64,000 bases of DNA from Schistocerca nitens (GCF_023898315.1 NC_064615.1:1186761413-1186825412); one strand, 5' to 3'. Shown: positions 36,099 to 47,599, counted from the first letter of the stretch. The notes: generated by a model from the letters alone, not told the origin. Made by a program: numbers and translations.

Positions 36099-37197
36099 TT
36101 TCTTTTCCTGGAACCTGTCAGCAGCTAAGCATGTCATCTTTACAGTGAGTAGCAATCTCTCTCTTCTTTATACTGTTGATATTCCAACTTTGAGTTTTCA
36201 TTGTTTGAAACAGAAGATTTTAGAAATTTGTAGGATGTTAAAAGGTACTAATGGCTTCACGCAGCTTTGTCTATCATTTGTATTTCAGTGGGCTTTTGCA
36301 AAGAAATCCTCAAATACAATATATCCCAACACACTTTTAATCCTTGATATTGGTACTCCATCTTGATTGTGAAATCTCTCTCTATATAACTCTAGCAATC
36401 CAAGCTAACCACCATCTGACGCCTCTGATTCTTCTTCCCTTCCCACATAATTTACCGATTACATGAGCTACTCGAGTCCAGCTGAAAGAAAAGTCGAGCA
36501 GTGCAGAAGGTTCCGAGCCACCACGATCAGTCAGCAGCCACAGCACACTGGGAAGTTGTATACATCTACGTAAAATACATTTATCAGATTATTAATGTTA
36601 TTATGCAGTGTTGAGTAAAAAACTCTAAATGTACATAAAATTGTTTCCAAAATGTTGTCAGCTCAGAACACAATTGGATGAATGCAGTGCTGTCTACTGG
36701 TTGTATAAAACATAAGGATATCATTGTTTTCATAAAATAGTGATTTGACATGGGTGAAATCAAACAACAAAAGTTTAAAGAATTGTTGCTACTGCCAGTT
36801 GCAAAGCATGTATTGTGAAGTGATTTATGTAAGTCAAAAGCTATACAGTTATTCAAATTCATCACAAGTTGTGCCTAGTTTGTAAGTCTACAATAATGAG
36901 TGAATAAAACTTAGTCAATGGTGTCCAGATTTCAAAAGTAGCCATGTAAATGTGCACAGTAAAGACCTGATGTACAGGCCCAGTATCCATACTGATGAAA
37001 GTGGGCAACAATTTGACCAAAAAATATAATTTCATTGTCAGTTGACAATTGGTGATATGGCTGATTAATTTCCTCATATTGGACCCATCACTATTTACAC
37101 GACTCTTACGATTAAGTTTAAATACTGCAAACTATGTGCAAGGTGAGTTCCAAACATGCTTATCAACCAACACAAATCTGTGAATTCTGAGCCATTA
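36099..37197. other. Intronic stretch with a dispersed repeat at 36,650-36,830
   Basis: Positions 36,650-36,830 match 47,035-47,215 in the same orientation (GCAGCTCAGAA, CTGCCAGTTGCAAAGCAT). The rest shows no feature. Confidence 0.5.
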
Positions 37198-37207
37198 TCA
37201 ACAAGAT

Positions 37208-40200
37208 TCCCCACCCCCATGAACCATGGACCTTGCAACTGGTGGGGAGGCTTCCGTGTCTCAGCGATACAGATAGTCATACCGTAGGTGCAACCACAAT
37301 GGAGGGGTATCTGTTGAGAGGCCAGACAAACGTGCGGTTCCTGAAGAGGGGCAGCAGCCTTTTCAGTAGTTGCAGGGGCAACAATCTGGATGATTGACTG
37401 ACCTGGCCTTGTACAGCCATAATTTTTCCCAGCTTTACTGAATGGTTAAATGATGATGACATCCTCTGGGACAAAATATTCCGGAGGTAAAATAGTCCCC
37501 CATTTGGATCCCCAGGTGGGGGCTACTCAGGTGGACATCGTAATCAGGAGAAACAAAACTGGCGTTCTATGGATTGTAGTGAGGAATGTTGGATCCCTTA
37601 ATCGGACAAGTAGGTTGGAAAATTTACAAAGGGAAATGGATAGGTTAAAGTTAGATATAGTGGGAATTAGTGAAGTTCAGTGGCAGGAGGAACAAGACTT
37701 CTGGTCAGTCTAAATACGAAATCAAATAAGGGTAATGCAGAAGTTGGTTTAATAATGAATAAAAATTAGGAATGCAGGTAAGCTACTACAAACAGCATAG
37801 TGAACGAATAACTGTAGCCAAGACAGACACGAAGACCACACCAACCATGGTAGTACAAGTTTATGTGCCAACTAGCTCCGCAGATGATGAAGGCATTGAA
37901 GAAATGTATGATGAGACAAAAGATATAATTCAGATAGTGAAGGGAGATGAAAATTTAGTAGTCATGGGGGACTCGAACACAATTGCAGGAAAAGGAAAAG
38001 AAGGAAAAGTAGCAGGTGAATATCGACTGGAGGTAAGGAATTAAAGGGGAAGCTGCCTGGTAGAATTTTGCACAGAGCATATCTTAATCATAGCTAACAC
38101 TTGGTTTAAGAGCAATGAAACGAGGTTATACACATGGAAGAGGCATAGACACACTGGAAGGTTTCAGATAGATTATATAATGGTAAGAGAGAGGTTTAGG
38201 AACCAGGTTTTAAATTGTAAGACATTTCCAGGGGCAGATGTGGACTCTCACCACGATCTATTGGTTATGAACTGTAGATTAAAACTGAAGGAACTGCAAA
38301 AAGGTGGGACATTAAGGAGATGGGACCTGCATAAACAGAAAGAACCAGAGGTTGCAGAGAGTTTCAGAGAGAGCATTAGGGAAAGATTGACAAGAACAGG
38401 GGAAAGAAATACAGTTGAAGAAGAATGGGTAGATTTGAGAGATGAAATAGTGAAGGCAGCAGAGGATCAAGTAGGTAAAAAGATGAGGGATAGTACACAT
38501 CATTGGGTAACAAGAGAGATATTGAACTTAATTGATGAAAGGAGAAAATATAAAAATACAGGAAATGAAGCAGTCAAAAAGGAATACAAACATCTCAAAA
38601 ATGAGATCGACAGGAAGTGCAAAATGGCTAAGCAGGGTTGGCTAGAAGAAAAATGTAAGAATGTAGAGGCATATATCACTAGGGTTAAGATAGATACTGC
38701 CTACAGGAAAAGTAGAGAGACCTTTTGAGGAAAGAGAAGCACTTGTATGAATATCAAGAGCTCAAATGGAAAACCATTATCAAGCAAAGAAGAGAAAGCA
38801 GAAAGGTGGAAGTACATAGAGAGTCTATATAAAGGTGACGTACTTAAAGGCAATATTATGGAAATGGAAGAAGATGTAGAAGAAGATGAAATGGGAGATA
38901 TGATGATACTGCCTGATGAATTAGACAGAGCACTGAAAGACGCACATCGAAACAAGGCCCCGGGAGTAGACAACATTCCATTAGAACTACTGACAGCCTT
39001 GGGAGAGCCAGTCCTGACAAAACTCTACCATCTGGTGAGCAAGATATATGAGACAGGCGAAATACTCTCAGACTTCAAGAAGAATATAATAATTCTAATA
39101 CCACAGAAAGCAGGTGTTGACAGATGTGAAAATTACCGAACTATCAGTTTAATAAATCATAGCTGCAAAATACTAACACAAAGTCTTTACAGATGAATGG
39201 AAAAACTTGTAGAAGCCAACCTCGGTGAAGATCAGTTTCGATTCCATAGAAATGTTGCAACACGTGGGGCAATACTGACCCTACGAATTATCTTAGAAGA
39301 TAGATTAAGGAAAGGCAAACCTACGTTTCTAGCATTTGGAGACTTAGAGAAAGTTTTTGACGGTGTTGACTGGAATACTCTCTTCCAAATTCTGAAGGTG
39401 GCAGGGGTAAAATACAGGGAGCAAAAGGCTATTTACAACTTGTACAGAAACCAGATGGCAGTTATAAGAGTCGAGGGGCATGAAAGGGAAGCAGTGGTTG
39501 GGTAGGGAGTGAGACAGCGTTGTAGCCTATCCCTGCTGTTATTCAATGTGTATACTGAGCAAGCAGTAAAGGAAACAAAACAAAAAAATTCGGAGTAGGT
39601 ATTAAAATCCATGGAGAAGAAATAAAAACTTTGAGGTTCACCGATGACATTGTAATTCTGTCACAGACAGCAAAGGACCTGGAAGAGTAGCTGAACGGAG
39701 TAGACAGTGTTTTGAAAGGAGGAAATAAGAGCATCATCAATGAAAGCAAAACGAGGATAATGGAATGTAGTCAAATAAAATAGGGTGATGATGATGGTAT
39801 TAGATTAGCTTAAAGTAGTAAAGGAGTTTTGCTATTTGGGGAGCAAAATAACTGATGATAGTCGAAGTGGAGAGTATATAAAATGTAGACTGGCAATGGC
39901 AAGGAAAGTGTTTCTGAAGAAGAGAAATTTGTTAACATCAAGTATAAATTTAAGTGTCAGGAAGTCTTTTCTGAAAGTATTTGTTTGGAGTGTAGCCATG
40001 CATGGAAGTGAAACACTGACAATAAATAGTTTACACAAGAAGAGACTAGATGCTTTCAAAATGTGGTGTTACAGAAGAATGTTGAAGATTAGATGGTAGA
40101 TCACGTAACTAATGAGGAGGTACTGAACAGAATTGGGGAGAAGAGAAATTTGTGCCACAACTTGACTAGAAGAAGGGATCAGTTGGTAGTACACGTTCTG

Positions 40201-40381
40201 AGGCATTAAGGGATCACCAATTTAGTACTGGAGGGCAGTGTGGAGGGTAAAAATCATAGAGGGAGACTAAGACATGAATACACTATGCAGATTCAGAAGG
40301 ATGTAGAAGCTTGCACAGGATAGAATAGCATGGAGAGCTGCATCAAACCAGTCTCTGGACTAAAGACCACAACAACAAAAT
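37208..40381 (+). mobile_element. RTE-like LINE copy 3, near full length
   Basis: 3.17 kb, flanked by a perfect 10-bp duplication TCAACAAGAT (37198-37207, 40382-40391), with a (ACA)n tail. It holds the 5' UTR (37,211-37,449), an endonuclease starting at 37,450 (MMMTSSGTKYS; SEVQWQEEQDF, MGDSNTIAG where GDWN is usual, and SHHDLLV in place of SDH) and RT (FGDLEKVFDGVDW; FTDD for FADD). At least eight frame breaks. The loss of SDH and changes in GDWN suggest the endonuclease died independently. Confidence 0.88.
37215..37340 (+). ncRNA. Candidate HDV-like ribozyme at LINE 5' end (copy 3)
   Basis: The same strand order as copy 2: CCCCAT (37215-37220) with GTGGGG (37242-37247), the last pair becoming G-U, and GAACC (37221-37225) with GGTTC (37336-37340). 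The central hairpin keeps ACAGATA/TATCTGT and CTCA/TGAG. A GAGGC/GTCTC helix retains pairing by a G-U wobble. Pairing survives sequence change between copies, which supports a structure, not the cleavage activity. Confidence 0.4.
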
Positions 40382-40493
40382 TCAACAAGATGTAAATTAT
40401 TTGTTTTCCCTCACTGTTATGGCAAGTAAGACATGAGTATCCTATACCAATACAGACACAAAACCCATGAACCTACTGTTGTTGTTGTGGTCT

Positions 40494-42506
40494 TCAGTCC
40501 TGAGACTGGTTTGATGCAGCTCTCCATGCTACTCTATCCTGTGCAAGCTTCTTCATCTCCCAGTACCTACTGCAACCTACATCCTTCTCAATCTGCTTAG
40601 TGTATTCATCTCTTGGTCTCCCCCTACGATTTTTACCCTCCACACTGCCCTGTGATACTAAATTGGTGATCCCTTGATGCCTCAGAACATGTCCTACCAA
40701 CCGATCCCTTCTTCTTGTCAAGTTGTGCCACAAACTCCTCTTCTCCCCAATCCTACTCAGTACCTCCTCATTAGTTATGTGATCTACCCATCTAATCTTC
40801 AGCATTCTTCTGTAGCACCACATTTCGAAAGCTTCTATTCTCTTCTTGTCCAAACTATTTACCGTCCATGTTTCACTTCCATACATGGCTACACTCCATA
40901 CAAATACTTTCAGAAACGACTTCCTGACACTTAAATCTATACTCGATGTTAACAAATTTCTCTTCTTCATAAACGCTTTCCTTGCCATTGCCAGTCTACA
41001 TTTTATATCCTCTCCACTTCGACCACCATCAGTTATTTTGCTCCCCAAATAGCAAAACTCCTTTACTACTTTAAGTGTCTCATTTCCTAATCTAATACCC
41101 TCAACATCACCCGACTTAATTCGACTACATTCCATTATCCTCGTTTTGCTTTTGTTGATGTTCATCTTATATCCTCCCTTCAAGACACCATCCATTCCGT
41201 TCAACTGCTCTTCCAAGTCCTTTGCTGTCCCTGACAGAATTACAATGTAATCGGCGAACCTCAAAGTTTTTATTTCTTCTCCATGGATTTTAATACCTAC
41301 TCTGAATTTTTCTTTTGTTTCCTTTACTGCTTGCTCAATATACAGATTGAATAACATCGGGGAGAGGCTACAACCCTGTCTTACTCCTTTCCCAACCACT
41401 GCTTCCCTTTCATGTCCCTCGACTCTTATAACTGCCATCTGGTTTCTGTACAAATTGCAAATAGCCTTTCGCTCCCTGTATTTTACCCCTGCCACCTTTA
41501 GAATTTGAAAGAGAGTATTCCAGTCAACATTGTCAAAAGCTTTCTCTAAGTCTACAAATGCTAGAAATGTAGGTTTGCCTTTCCTTAATCTTTCTTCTAA
41601 GATAAGTCGTAACGTCAGTATTGCCTCACGTGTACCAGTATTTCTACGGAATCCAAACTGATCTTCTCCGAGGTCGGCTTCTACTAGCTTTTCCATTTGT
41701 CTGTAAAGAATTCGTGTTAGTATTTTGCAGCTGTGGCTTATTAAACTGATTGTTCGGTAATTCTCACATCTGTCAACACCTGCTTTCTTTGGGATTGGAA
41801 TTATTATATTCTTCTTGAAGTCTGAGGGTATTTCGTCTGTTTCATACATCTTGCTCACCAGATGGTAGAGTTTTGTCAGGACTGGCTCTCCCAAGGCCAT
41901 CAGTAGTTCCAATGGAATGTTGTCTACTCCGGGGGCCTTGTTTCGACTCAGGTCTTTCAGTGCTCTGTCAAACTCTTCACGCAGTATCGAATCTCCCATT
42001 TCATCTTCATCCACATCCTCTTCCATTTCCATAATATTGTCCTCAAGTACATCGCCCTTGTATAGACCCTCTATATACTCCTTCCACCTTTCTGCTTTCC
42101 CTTCTCTGCTTAGAACTGGGTTTCCATCTGAGCTCTTGATGTTCATACAAGTGGTTCTCTTATCACCAAAGGTCTCTTTAATTTTCCTGTAGGCAGTATC
42201 TATCTTACCCCTAGTGAGATAAGCCTCTACATCCTTACATTTGTCCTCTAGCCATCCCTGCTTAGCCATTTTGCACTTCCTGTCAATCTCATTTTTGAGA
42301 CGTTTGTATTCCTTTTTGCCTGCTTCATTTACTGCATTTTTATATTTTCTCCTTTCATCAATTAAATTCAATATTTCTTCTGTTACCCAAGGATTTCTAC
42401 TAGCCCTCATCTTTTTACCTACTTGATCCTCTGCTGCCTTCACTACTTCATCCCTCAAAGCTACCCATTCTTCTTCTACTGTATTTCTTTCCCCCATTCC
42501 TGTCAA
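40494..42506 (-). CDS. LINE reverse transcriptase ORF (670 aa), catalytic mutant
   Basis: The longest ORF in the window. Order: pre-RT helical linker (about residues 1-190, with TEEILNLIDERRKYKNAVNE), RT fingers (APGVDNIPLELL; YRTISLISHSCKILTRILYR), FVDLEKAFDNVDW with the first catalytic Asp, GVRQGCSLSPMLFNLYIEQA, then LRFADYIVILS where FADD is expected. The second metal-binding Asp is Tyr, so the enzyme should be inactive. The C-terminal part (residues 560-670) holds WCYRRMLKIRWVDHITNEEV and a basic RGRPRDEY. The true protein begins upstream in the endonuclease ORF; the ATG here is not a natural start. Confidence 0.85.
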   Translation of the reverse strand: MTGMGERNTVEEEWVALRDEVVKAAEDQVGKKMRASRNPWVTEEILNLIDERRKYKNAVNEAGKKEYKRLKNEIDRKCKMAKQGWLEDKCKDVEAYLTRGKIDTAYRKIKETFGDKRTTCMNIKSSDGNPVLSREGKAERWKEYIEGLYKGDVLEDNIMEMEEDVDEDEMGDSILREEFDRALKDLSRNKAPGVDNIPLELLMALGEPVLTKLYHLVSKMYETDEIPSDFKKNIIIPIPKKAGVDRCENYRTISLISHSCKILTRILYRQMEKLVEADLGEDQFGFRRNTGTREAILTLRLILEERLRKGKPTFLAFVDLEKAFDNVDWNTLFQILKVAGVKYRERKAICNLYRNQMAVIRVEGHEREAVVGKGVRQGCSLSPMLFNLYIEQAVKETKEKFRVGIKIHGEEIKTLRFADYIVILSGTAKDLEEQLNGMDGVLKGGYKMNINKSKTRIMECSRIKSGDVEGIRLGNETLKVVKEFCYLGSKITDGGRSGEDIKCRLAMARKAFMKKRNLLTSSIDLSVRKSFLKVFVWSVAMYGSETWTVNSLDKKRIEAFEMWCYRRMLKIRWVDHITNEEVLSRIGEKRSLWHNLTRRRDRLVGHVLRHQGITNLVSQGSVEGKNRRGRPRDEYTKQIEKDVGCSRYWEMKKLAQDRVAWRAASNQSQD

Positions 42507-42553
42507 TTGTTGCCTTATGCTCTCACTGAAACTCTGTACAACCTCTGGTTCTT

Positions 42554-43456
42554 TCAGTTTATCCAGGTCCCATCTCTTAAATTCCCACCTTTTTGCAGTT
42601 TCTTCAGTTTTAATCTACAGGTCATAACCAATAGATTGTGGTCAGAGTCCACATCTGCCCCTGGAAATGTCTTACAATTTAAAACCTGGTTCCTAAATCT
42701 CTGTCTTACCATTATATAATCTATCTGATACCTTTTAGTATCTCCAGGGTTCTTCCATGTATACAACCTTCTATCATGATTCTTAAACCAAGTGTTAGCT
42801 ATGATTAAGTTATGCTCTGTGCAAAATTCTACCAGACGGCTTCCTCTTTCATTTCTTAGCCCCAATCCATATTCACCTACTACGTTTCCTTCTCTCCCTT
42901 TTCCTACACTCGAATTCCAGTCACCCATGACTATTAAATTTTCGTCTCCCTTCACTATCTGAATACTTTCTTTTATTTCATCATACATTTCTTCAATTTC
43001 TTCGTCATCTGCAGAGCTAGTTGGCATATAAACTTGTACTACTGTAGTAGGTGTGGGCTTCGTATCTATCTTGGCCACAATAATGCGTTCACTAAGCTGT
43101 TTGTAGTAGCTTACCCGCGTTCCTATTTTCCTATTCATTATTAAAGCTACTCCTGCATTACCCCTATTTGACTTTGTGTTTATAACCCTGTAGTCACCTG
43201 ACCAGAAGTCTTGTTCCTCCTGCCACCGAACTTCACTAATTCCCACTATATCTAACTTTAACCTATCCATTTCCCTTTTCAAATTTTCTAACCTACCTGC
43301 CCGATTAAGGGACCTGACATACCACGCTCCGATCCGTAGAACGCCAGTTTTCTTTCTCCTGATAACGACATCCTCTTGAGTAGTCCCCACCCGGAGATCC
43401 GAATGGGGGACTATTTTACCTCCGGAATATTTTACCCAAGAGGACGCCATCATCAT
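42554..43456 (-). CDS. LINE AP-type endonuclease ORF (300 aa)
   Basis: Starts MMMASSWVKYSGGKIVP. Domains: VLRIGAWYVRSLNRAGRLEN (usual NVRS Asn changed to Tyr-Val), LDIVGISEVRWQEEQDFW with the catalytic Glu, VVQVYMPTSS, LIVMGDWNSSVG (Asp and Asn of GDWN), YQIDYIMVRQRF, and DSDHNLLVMTC with the final Asp-His. The frame shifts in the last few residues because of a one-base deletion. Automated pipelines often label such ORFs craniofacial development protein 2-like. It nicks target DNA to prime reverse transcription. Confidence 0.85.
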   Translation of the reverse strand: MMMASSWVKYSGGKIVPHSDLRVGTTQEDVVIRRKKTGVLRIGAWYVRSLNRAGRLENLKREMDRLKLDIVGISEVRWQEEQDFWSGDYRVINTKSNRGNAGVALIMNRKIGTRVSYYKQLSERIIVAKIDTKPTPTTVVQVYMPTSSADDEEIEEMYDEIKESIQIVKGDENLIVMGDWNSSVGKGREGNVVGEYGLGLRNERGSRLVEFCTEHNLIIANTWFKNHDRRLYTWKNPGDTKRYQIDYIMVRQRFRNQVLNCKTFPGADVDSDHNLLVMTCRLKLKKLQKGGNLRDGTWIN

Positions 43457-43931
43457 GCTGTCATAATAGGAGGAGAGGTGATACTCCTACGTGGCGCGTC
43501 CCAGGTGGCGGATAGGGAAGCCCTCACCGGTTTACCGGCGGACTTGAGTGAAATAAAATAGCTCTCGCGGACCAAACACACACTCTGCGGTTAACAACCG
43601 TAGTTGTAAATCGGAGCTTGCTCCAACTAAGGTTGACAACCTTCAAAAGTCAAAAATGGAAGGGTCTTTTAGGAAAAAAATTCCACCGTTCTTCTCAAAA
43701 AGGGAGGAAAAGGCTACATCGGATTCGGTGGGTAGTCAACTAGAAGACAGCAACGAATCGGAGCGTTTGCAACCATCAAAATGCACACTAAAACACAAAA
43801 AGAAGATTAAACATGAGCAAATAAATTATATAGCAACACACAACATAAACTCACTACTTCAGACCGGAAAACTCAAGGAGCTCACAGATGAACTAAATAA
43901 ATAAAAAATTTTAATAACAGGGATCCAAGAA

Positions 43932-44834
43932 ATGAGAAACACCACAGAGGACCCATTTGAATCACAAGGATACAGAATTTATTTCGGAACAGGGTTTTTA
44001 GTAAACATAAAAATAATAGATTCAGTAACGGATTTCCAAGCAGTATCACCAAGAATAGCGACTCGAAGCTTTAAAACAATGAATAAAACCTATACAATAA
44101 TAAATGCTCATGCCCCAACAAACGAAAAAAATTGTCTAAGAAAAACAAAGGAAGAGGTAGATAAATTTTGGGACCTTCTAGAACAAACTGTGAATAGAGT
44201 AAATAAAAAGAATGTAAAAATCTTATTGGGAGATTTCAATGCTCAGTTGGGAAAAGAAAGGAAATATAAAGATATAATTGGAAAATGGAGTTCAGATAAA
44301 TTTACGAACAAAAACGGTCAAAGACTCGTAGAACTCTGCAGAGAACACAACCTAATATCTAAATCAACATACTTTAAGAGGAAGCCAAGTAAACTTAAAA
44401 CATGGAAACATCCAGACTGGAGGAAGGGGGAGTGGCAGCTAGACCATGTCTGTATGGACAAAAATTTTCATAAGGAGATCCACAATGTTAAAGTACTGAG
44501 AGGAGTAGACACAGGCTCAGACCATTATATGGTTAAAATTAAAATCAAATTCACTCCGTTAAAGAAGAGGACCGGAAAAACTAATAAAATAAAAGGGAGG
44601 TTTGACCCACATCAGCTAATTAAAAATAATAAATACCAACAAATAACACAAACCATCAAATTAACAGATGATCTAGAACAACTAGTGCCTAATCTTAAAA
44701 AAGAAGCAGAGAATCTAGCTCCCTTGAACCCCCGAAGGAAACATGCCTGGTGGACATCAGAATGTGGCAAATTCCATGAAGATAGACACCAAGCATGGTT
44801 AAAGTTTCAAACACATAAAACTGAAGAAAAATGA
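43932..44834 (+). pseudogene. Second LINE: endonuclease ORF
   Basis: 300-codon ORF. Endonuclease motifs: IIDSVTDFQAVSPRIATRSF, INAHAPTNEKN, ILLGDFNAQLG, QLDHVCMDKNFH and GVDTGSDHYMVKIK, with the catalytic Asp and His present. It is separated from the N-terminus by a stop at 43,902 and from RT by a stop at 44,832-44,834 plus frameshifts. The region between 44,835 and 45,012 carries the linker in another frame. Confidence 0.8.
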
Positions 44835-45012
44835 AAGAAAAGAATTCACACAAAATATTAGAAGAATCAAGAGAGGATTCCATAAAGATATTATAAACTC
44901 CATAGAAGGTAATTATCATAAAACCAACTCCAGGAACTACTATAAAATCTTTGGGAAACAACTATAACAATATGAGGCCCCTACACTAATACTGAAAGAT
45001 GAAGATGGAAGA

Positions 45013-45711
45013 ATGACACACAGTAACAAGGAAAATGCAGAAATCATGGCAAAAGCATTTAACAAACTTCTGAATTGCGAGGAACCCAAAGAACTCTTAC
45101 AAATCAACATAAATATCCCAGTAAAAACCAAACCTAACAAACTAGACCCTCCAACTTTCCAAGAAGTAGAAAAAATTCTTAAAGAACAAAAAAATTATAA
45201 GGCATGTGGAGAAGATCAGGTTTTTGTTGAAATGTGGAAATATGCAAGTGACACAGTCAAAACCTCCTTACACATGGCTCTGACAAAAATTTGGGTAACA
45301 GAACGATTCCCCGAACATTGGACCACAGCTATCATCCACCCACTACACAAAAAGGTAGTTAAAAGCAACCCAGACAACTACAGAGGAATCTCTCTCCTAG
45401 ATTGCACATACAAAATTCTATCCAAGATCCTATATGAAAGAATCAAGGAGCAATTAGAACAGCAGTTAGCGGAATACCAGGGAGGTTTCAGACCATGGAG
45501 AAGCTGTGCAGAGCAGATAATTAGTTTAAAATTGATTATGGCATACTACAAGAAACGGAACAAACCTCTGGCAATAACATTTGTAGATTTTAAGAAGGCA
45601 TATGACTGTCTCCACAGACCTTCAGTATTAAAAATTTTAAGAAATCTAGGACTCCATCCAAAACTAATTAAAATAATACAACTCACTCTAACCAACACCA
45701 ATCAAAAGTGA
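45013..45711 (+). pseudogene. Second LINE: reverse transcriptase, first half
   Basis: Contains RT fingers and palm: NYRGISLLDCTYKILSKILY, YQGGFRPWRSCAEQI, and TFVDFKKAYDCLHR with the first catalytic Asp. Ends by frameshift near 45,700 just before TGLRQGDCLSPLLFN, which continues in another frame. Confidence 0.8.
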
Positions 45712-45812
45712 AGTTTAGAGGATAAATTTCAGAAGCATTCCTCATAAAAACAGGCTTAAGACAAGGTGACTGCCTATCACCATTACTGTTCAACTGTGCA
45801 CTAGAATACATA

Positions 45813-46782
45813 ATGAGAAAATGGTACAAGGACAATCGAGAGATGATAAGAATTGGAAGTGCAAAAGATGATATTAGCTTAAACTGCTTGGGATTCGCTG
45901 ATGATCTTGCTCTCCTAGCCAACACCGTTCAAGAAGTCAGGCAACAAGTGAAATCACTACAAGAAATAGCAGAGAAAGTAGGCCTTAGAATATCATTTGA
46001 AAAAAACGGAGATTATGCTAACTGATCCACCACTTGCAAACAAAATTACAATAGGAGAACAGGAACTCAAAATTGTCGATAAATTTAAATATTTAGGCGA
46101 AATATTAACATACAATCTAAATGAGAAGCCATCATGGCAGAATAGAATAAAAAAACTGAACTACGCAAATTACATTACCAAAACTACATACAACAAAAAA
46201 AGCCTATCTATAGATGCAAAATTAAAACACTATAAAACAGTTACACAACCAGAAATAATGTATGCAGCTGAAACTATCTTCAAAACAACTAATACAGCAG
46301 AAATTGACAGAATACTGAAAATAGAAAGAAGAATAATTAGGACATGTATAAATAAACAGTACAAAATAAACGGACATTGGAGAATAGCATCAAATGAAAC
46401 AGTATATAAGAAAATAGAACCAATCATGAGCACGATCAGGAAGAAATGCATCTCATTCTTTGGACATCTGATGAGAACTCCAGAAAACAGAATTAGTAAA
46501 AAAATAATACAAAAATTGTGGAATAGCAAGAGCGACATTAAATGGATCACAGAAATTAAGAAAGATATAAAAGAACTCCAAATTACAGTAGATGACCTAA
46601 AAAACAAGACAGAGAAAACCAGAATACTGCAAGACCCACAAACCAGACTACAAATGAAAATCAATAACAGGAGTACAGGAAGAGTGATCTCAAATGAAGA
46701 AAGAAAGAAAATATCTGAAAGAATGAAGAAATATTGGGTAGACAGAAGAGTAAAACACCTTTCATATAAGAATAAACGTTAA
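45813..46782 (+). pseudogene. Second LINE: reverse transcriptase second half and C-terminus
   Basis: Two overlapping frames (45,813-46,025 and 45,997-46,782). The first carries LGFADDLALLANT with both catalytic Asp residues intact. The second carries FKYLGEILTYNLNEKPSW (thumb side) and a long basic C-terminal region with FFGHLMRTPENR. One frameshift near 46,010 divides them. Confidence 0.8.
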
Positions 46783-47034
46783 TAATTATATTACTTAAAT
46801 ATCATATTAAGTTATTGTTGAGCCAAATTGTATCCCTGTGTAACAACTTGTATTTTTGACTACAGTGGTCCAATGAAGGCCATAAAATAAATAATAATAA
46901 ACAGACACAAAACAACTGTCAGCAAAATATTCAAGCAATCTGTTTACTCCAGTCAAAAAAGTATGGCTACTGTTCCATATCTACACACAAGGGATTTTCA
47001 ACATGTACAGTCTGTATACTTATATTCAAATGTT

Positions 47035-47560
47035 GGCAGCTCAGAAATAAACTGGATGAAAGTAATGCAATCTACTGATCATTTAAAAGTCATAGGAGTT
47101 ATTATTTTTGTAAAGTAGTCATTTGACAGTGGCTGAAACTAAACAACAAAAGTCTAAAAAATCATTGTTACTGCCAGTTGCAAAGCATATATTGTGAAGA
47201 GCTTTCTTTTGGTTGATTTTGTGGTTCACAGATCAACAACTGTAGGTGATTCATACTATGAAATATTCACCAAACAGAGATACTGACAGTGCATAAAACT
47301 GTGGTCAGTGTAGTCCTCCTTCCTAATAACACACGACCGAAGACTGCTCCAGTGCAAAAGATAGAACTCACTATTTTCAACCATCCTACAGTCCAAACCT
47401 CACACCCAGTGATTAATACATCTTTCACTTAAAACAATGGCTTGGTAGATAACAGATTGAAGCTCACAAGAAAGTCAAAACCACCACTGGCAACTGGTTC
47501 ATTTCAAAGGCAGATGTGTTGAAGAAATTAGTGCTGTAGATTTGTATGAAACTAAAACCA
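47035..47560 (+). repeat. Dispersed repeat copy and mariner C-terminal relic
   Basis: 47,035-47,215 matches 36,650-36,830. Downstream, broken frames at about 47,370-47,560 recall the mariner ending (FNHPTVQTSHP for HPPYSPDLAP, then NNGLVDN for KKxLxGK). Weak; ends undefined. Confidence 0.4.
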
Positions 47561-47599
47561 ATAATAAAAACTTTGTTATTTAATAAAAATACATCACCA

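Larger units (their letters stand above)
40477..43456 (-). mobile_element. RTE-like LINE copy 4, best-preserved coding copy, inside a second LINE
   Basis: 2.98 kb minus-strand copy with a (ACA)n tail at 40,477. It is truncated at the first ATG of the endonuclease, so it has no 5' UTR. Only one base deletion (near 42,575, GGAG reduced to GAG relative to copy 1) separates two long ORFs that together would cover about 970 residues. It lies between the 12-bp stub and the body of a second LINE, within a 13-bp duplication that belongs to that LINE. Its own target duplication is not clear. Confidence 0.88.
43457..46900 (+). mobile_element. Second APE-type LINE family (RTE-like), host of copy 4
   Basis: Plus-strand element. 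The 13-bp duplication ACAGACACAAAAC occurs at 40452-40464 and 46901-46913, so the element started at about 40,465 (CCATGAACCTAC stub) and was split by copy 4. The 5' UTR is 43,457-43,655, coding is 43,656-46,782, and the A/T-rich tail (AATAATAATAA) ends at 46,900. N-terminal ORF 43,656-43,904 (MEGSFRKKIPPFFSKREEK; then THNINSLLQTGKLKELTDEL, the endonuclease start). Confidence 0.85.
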
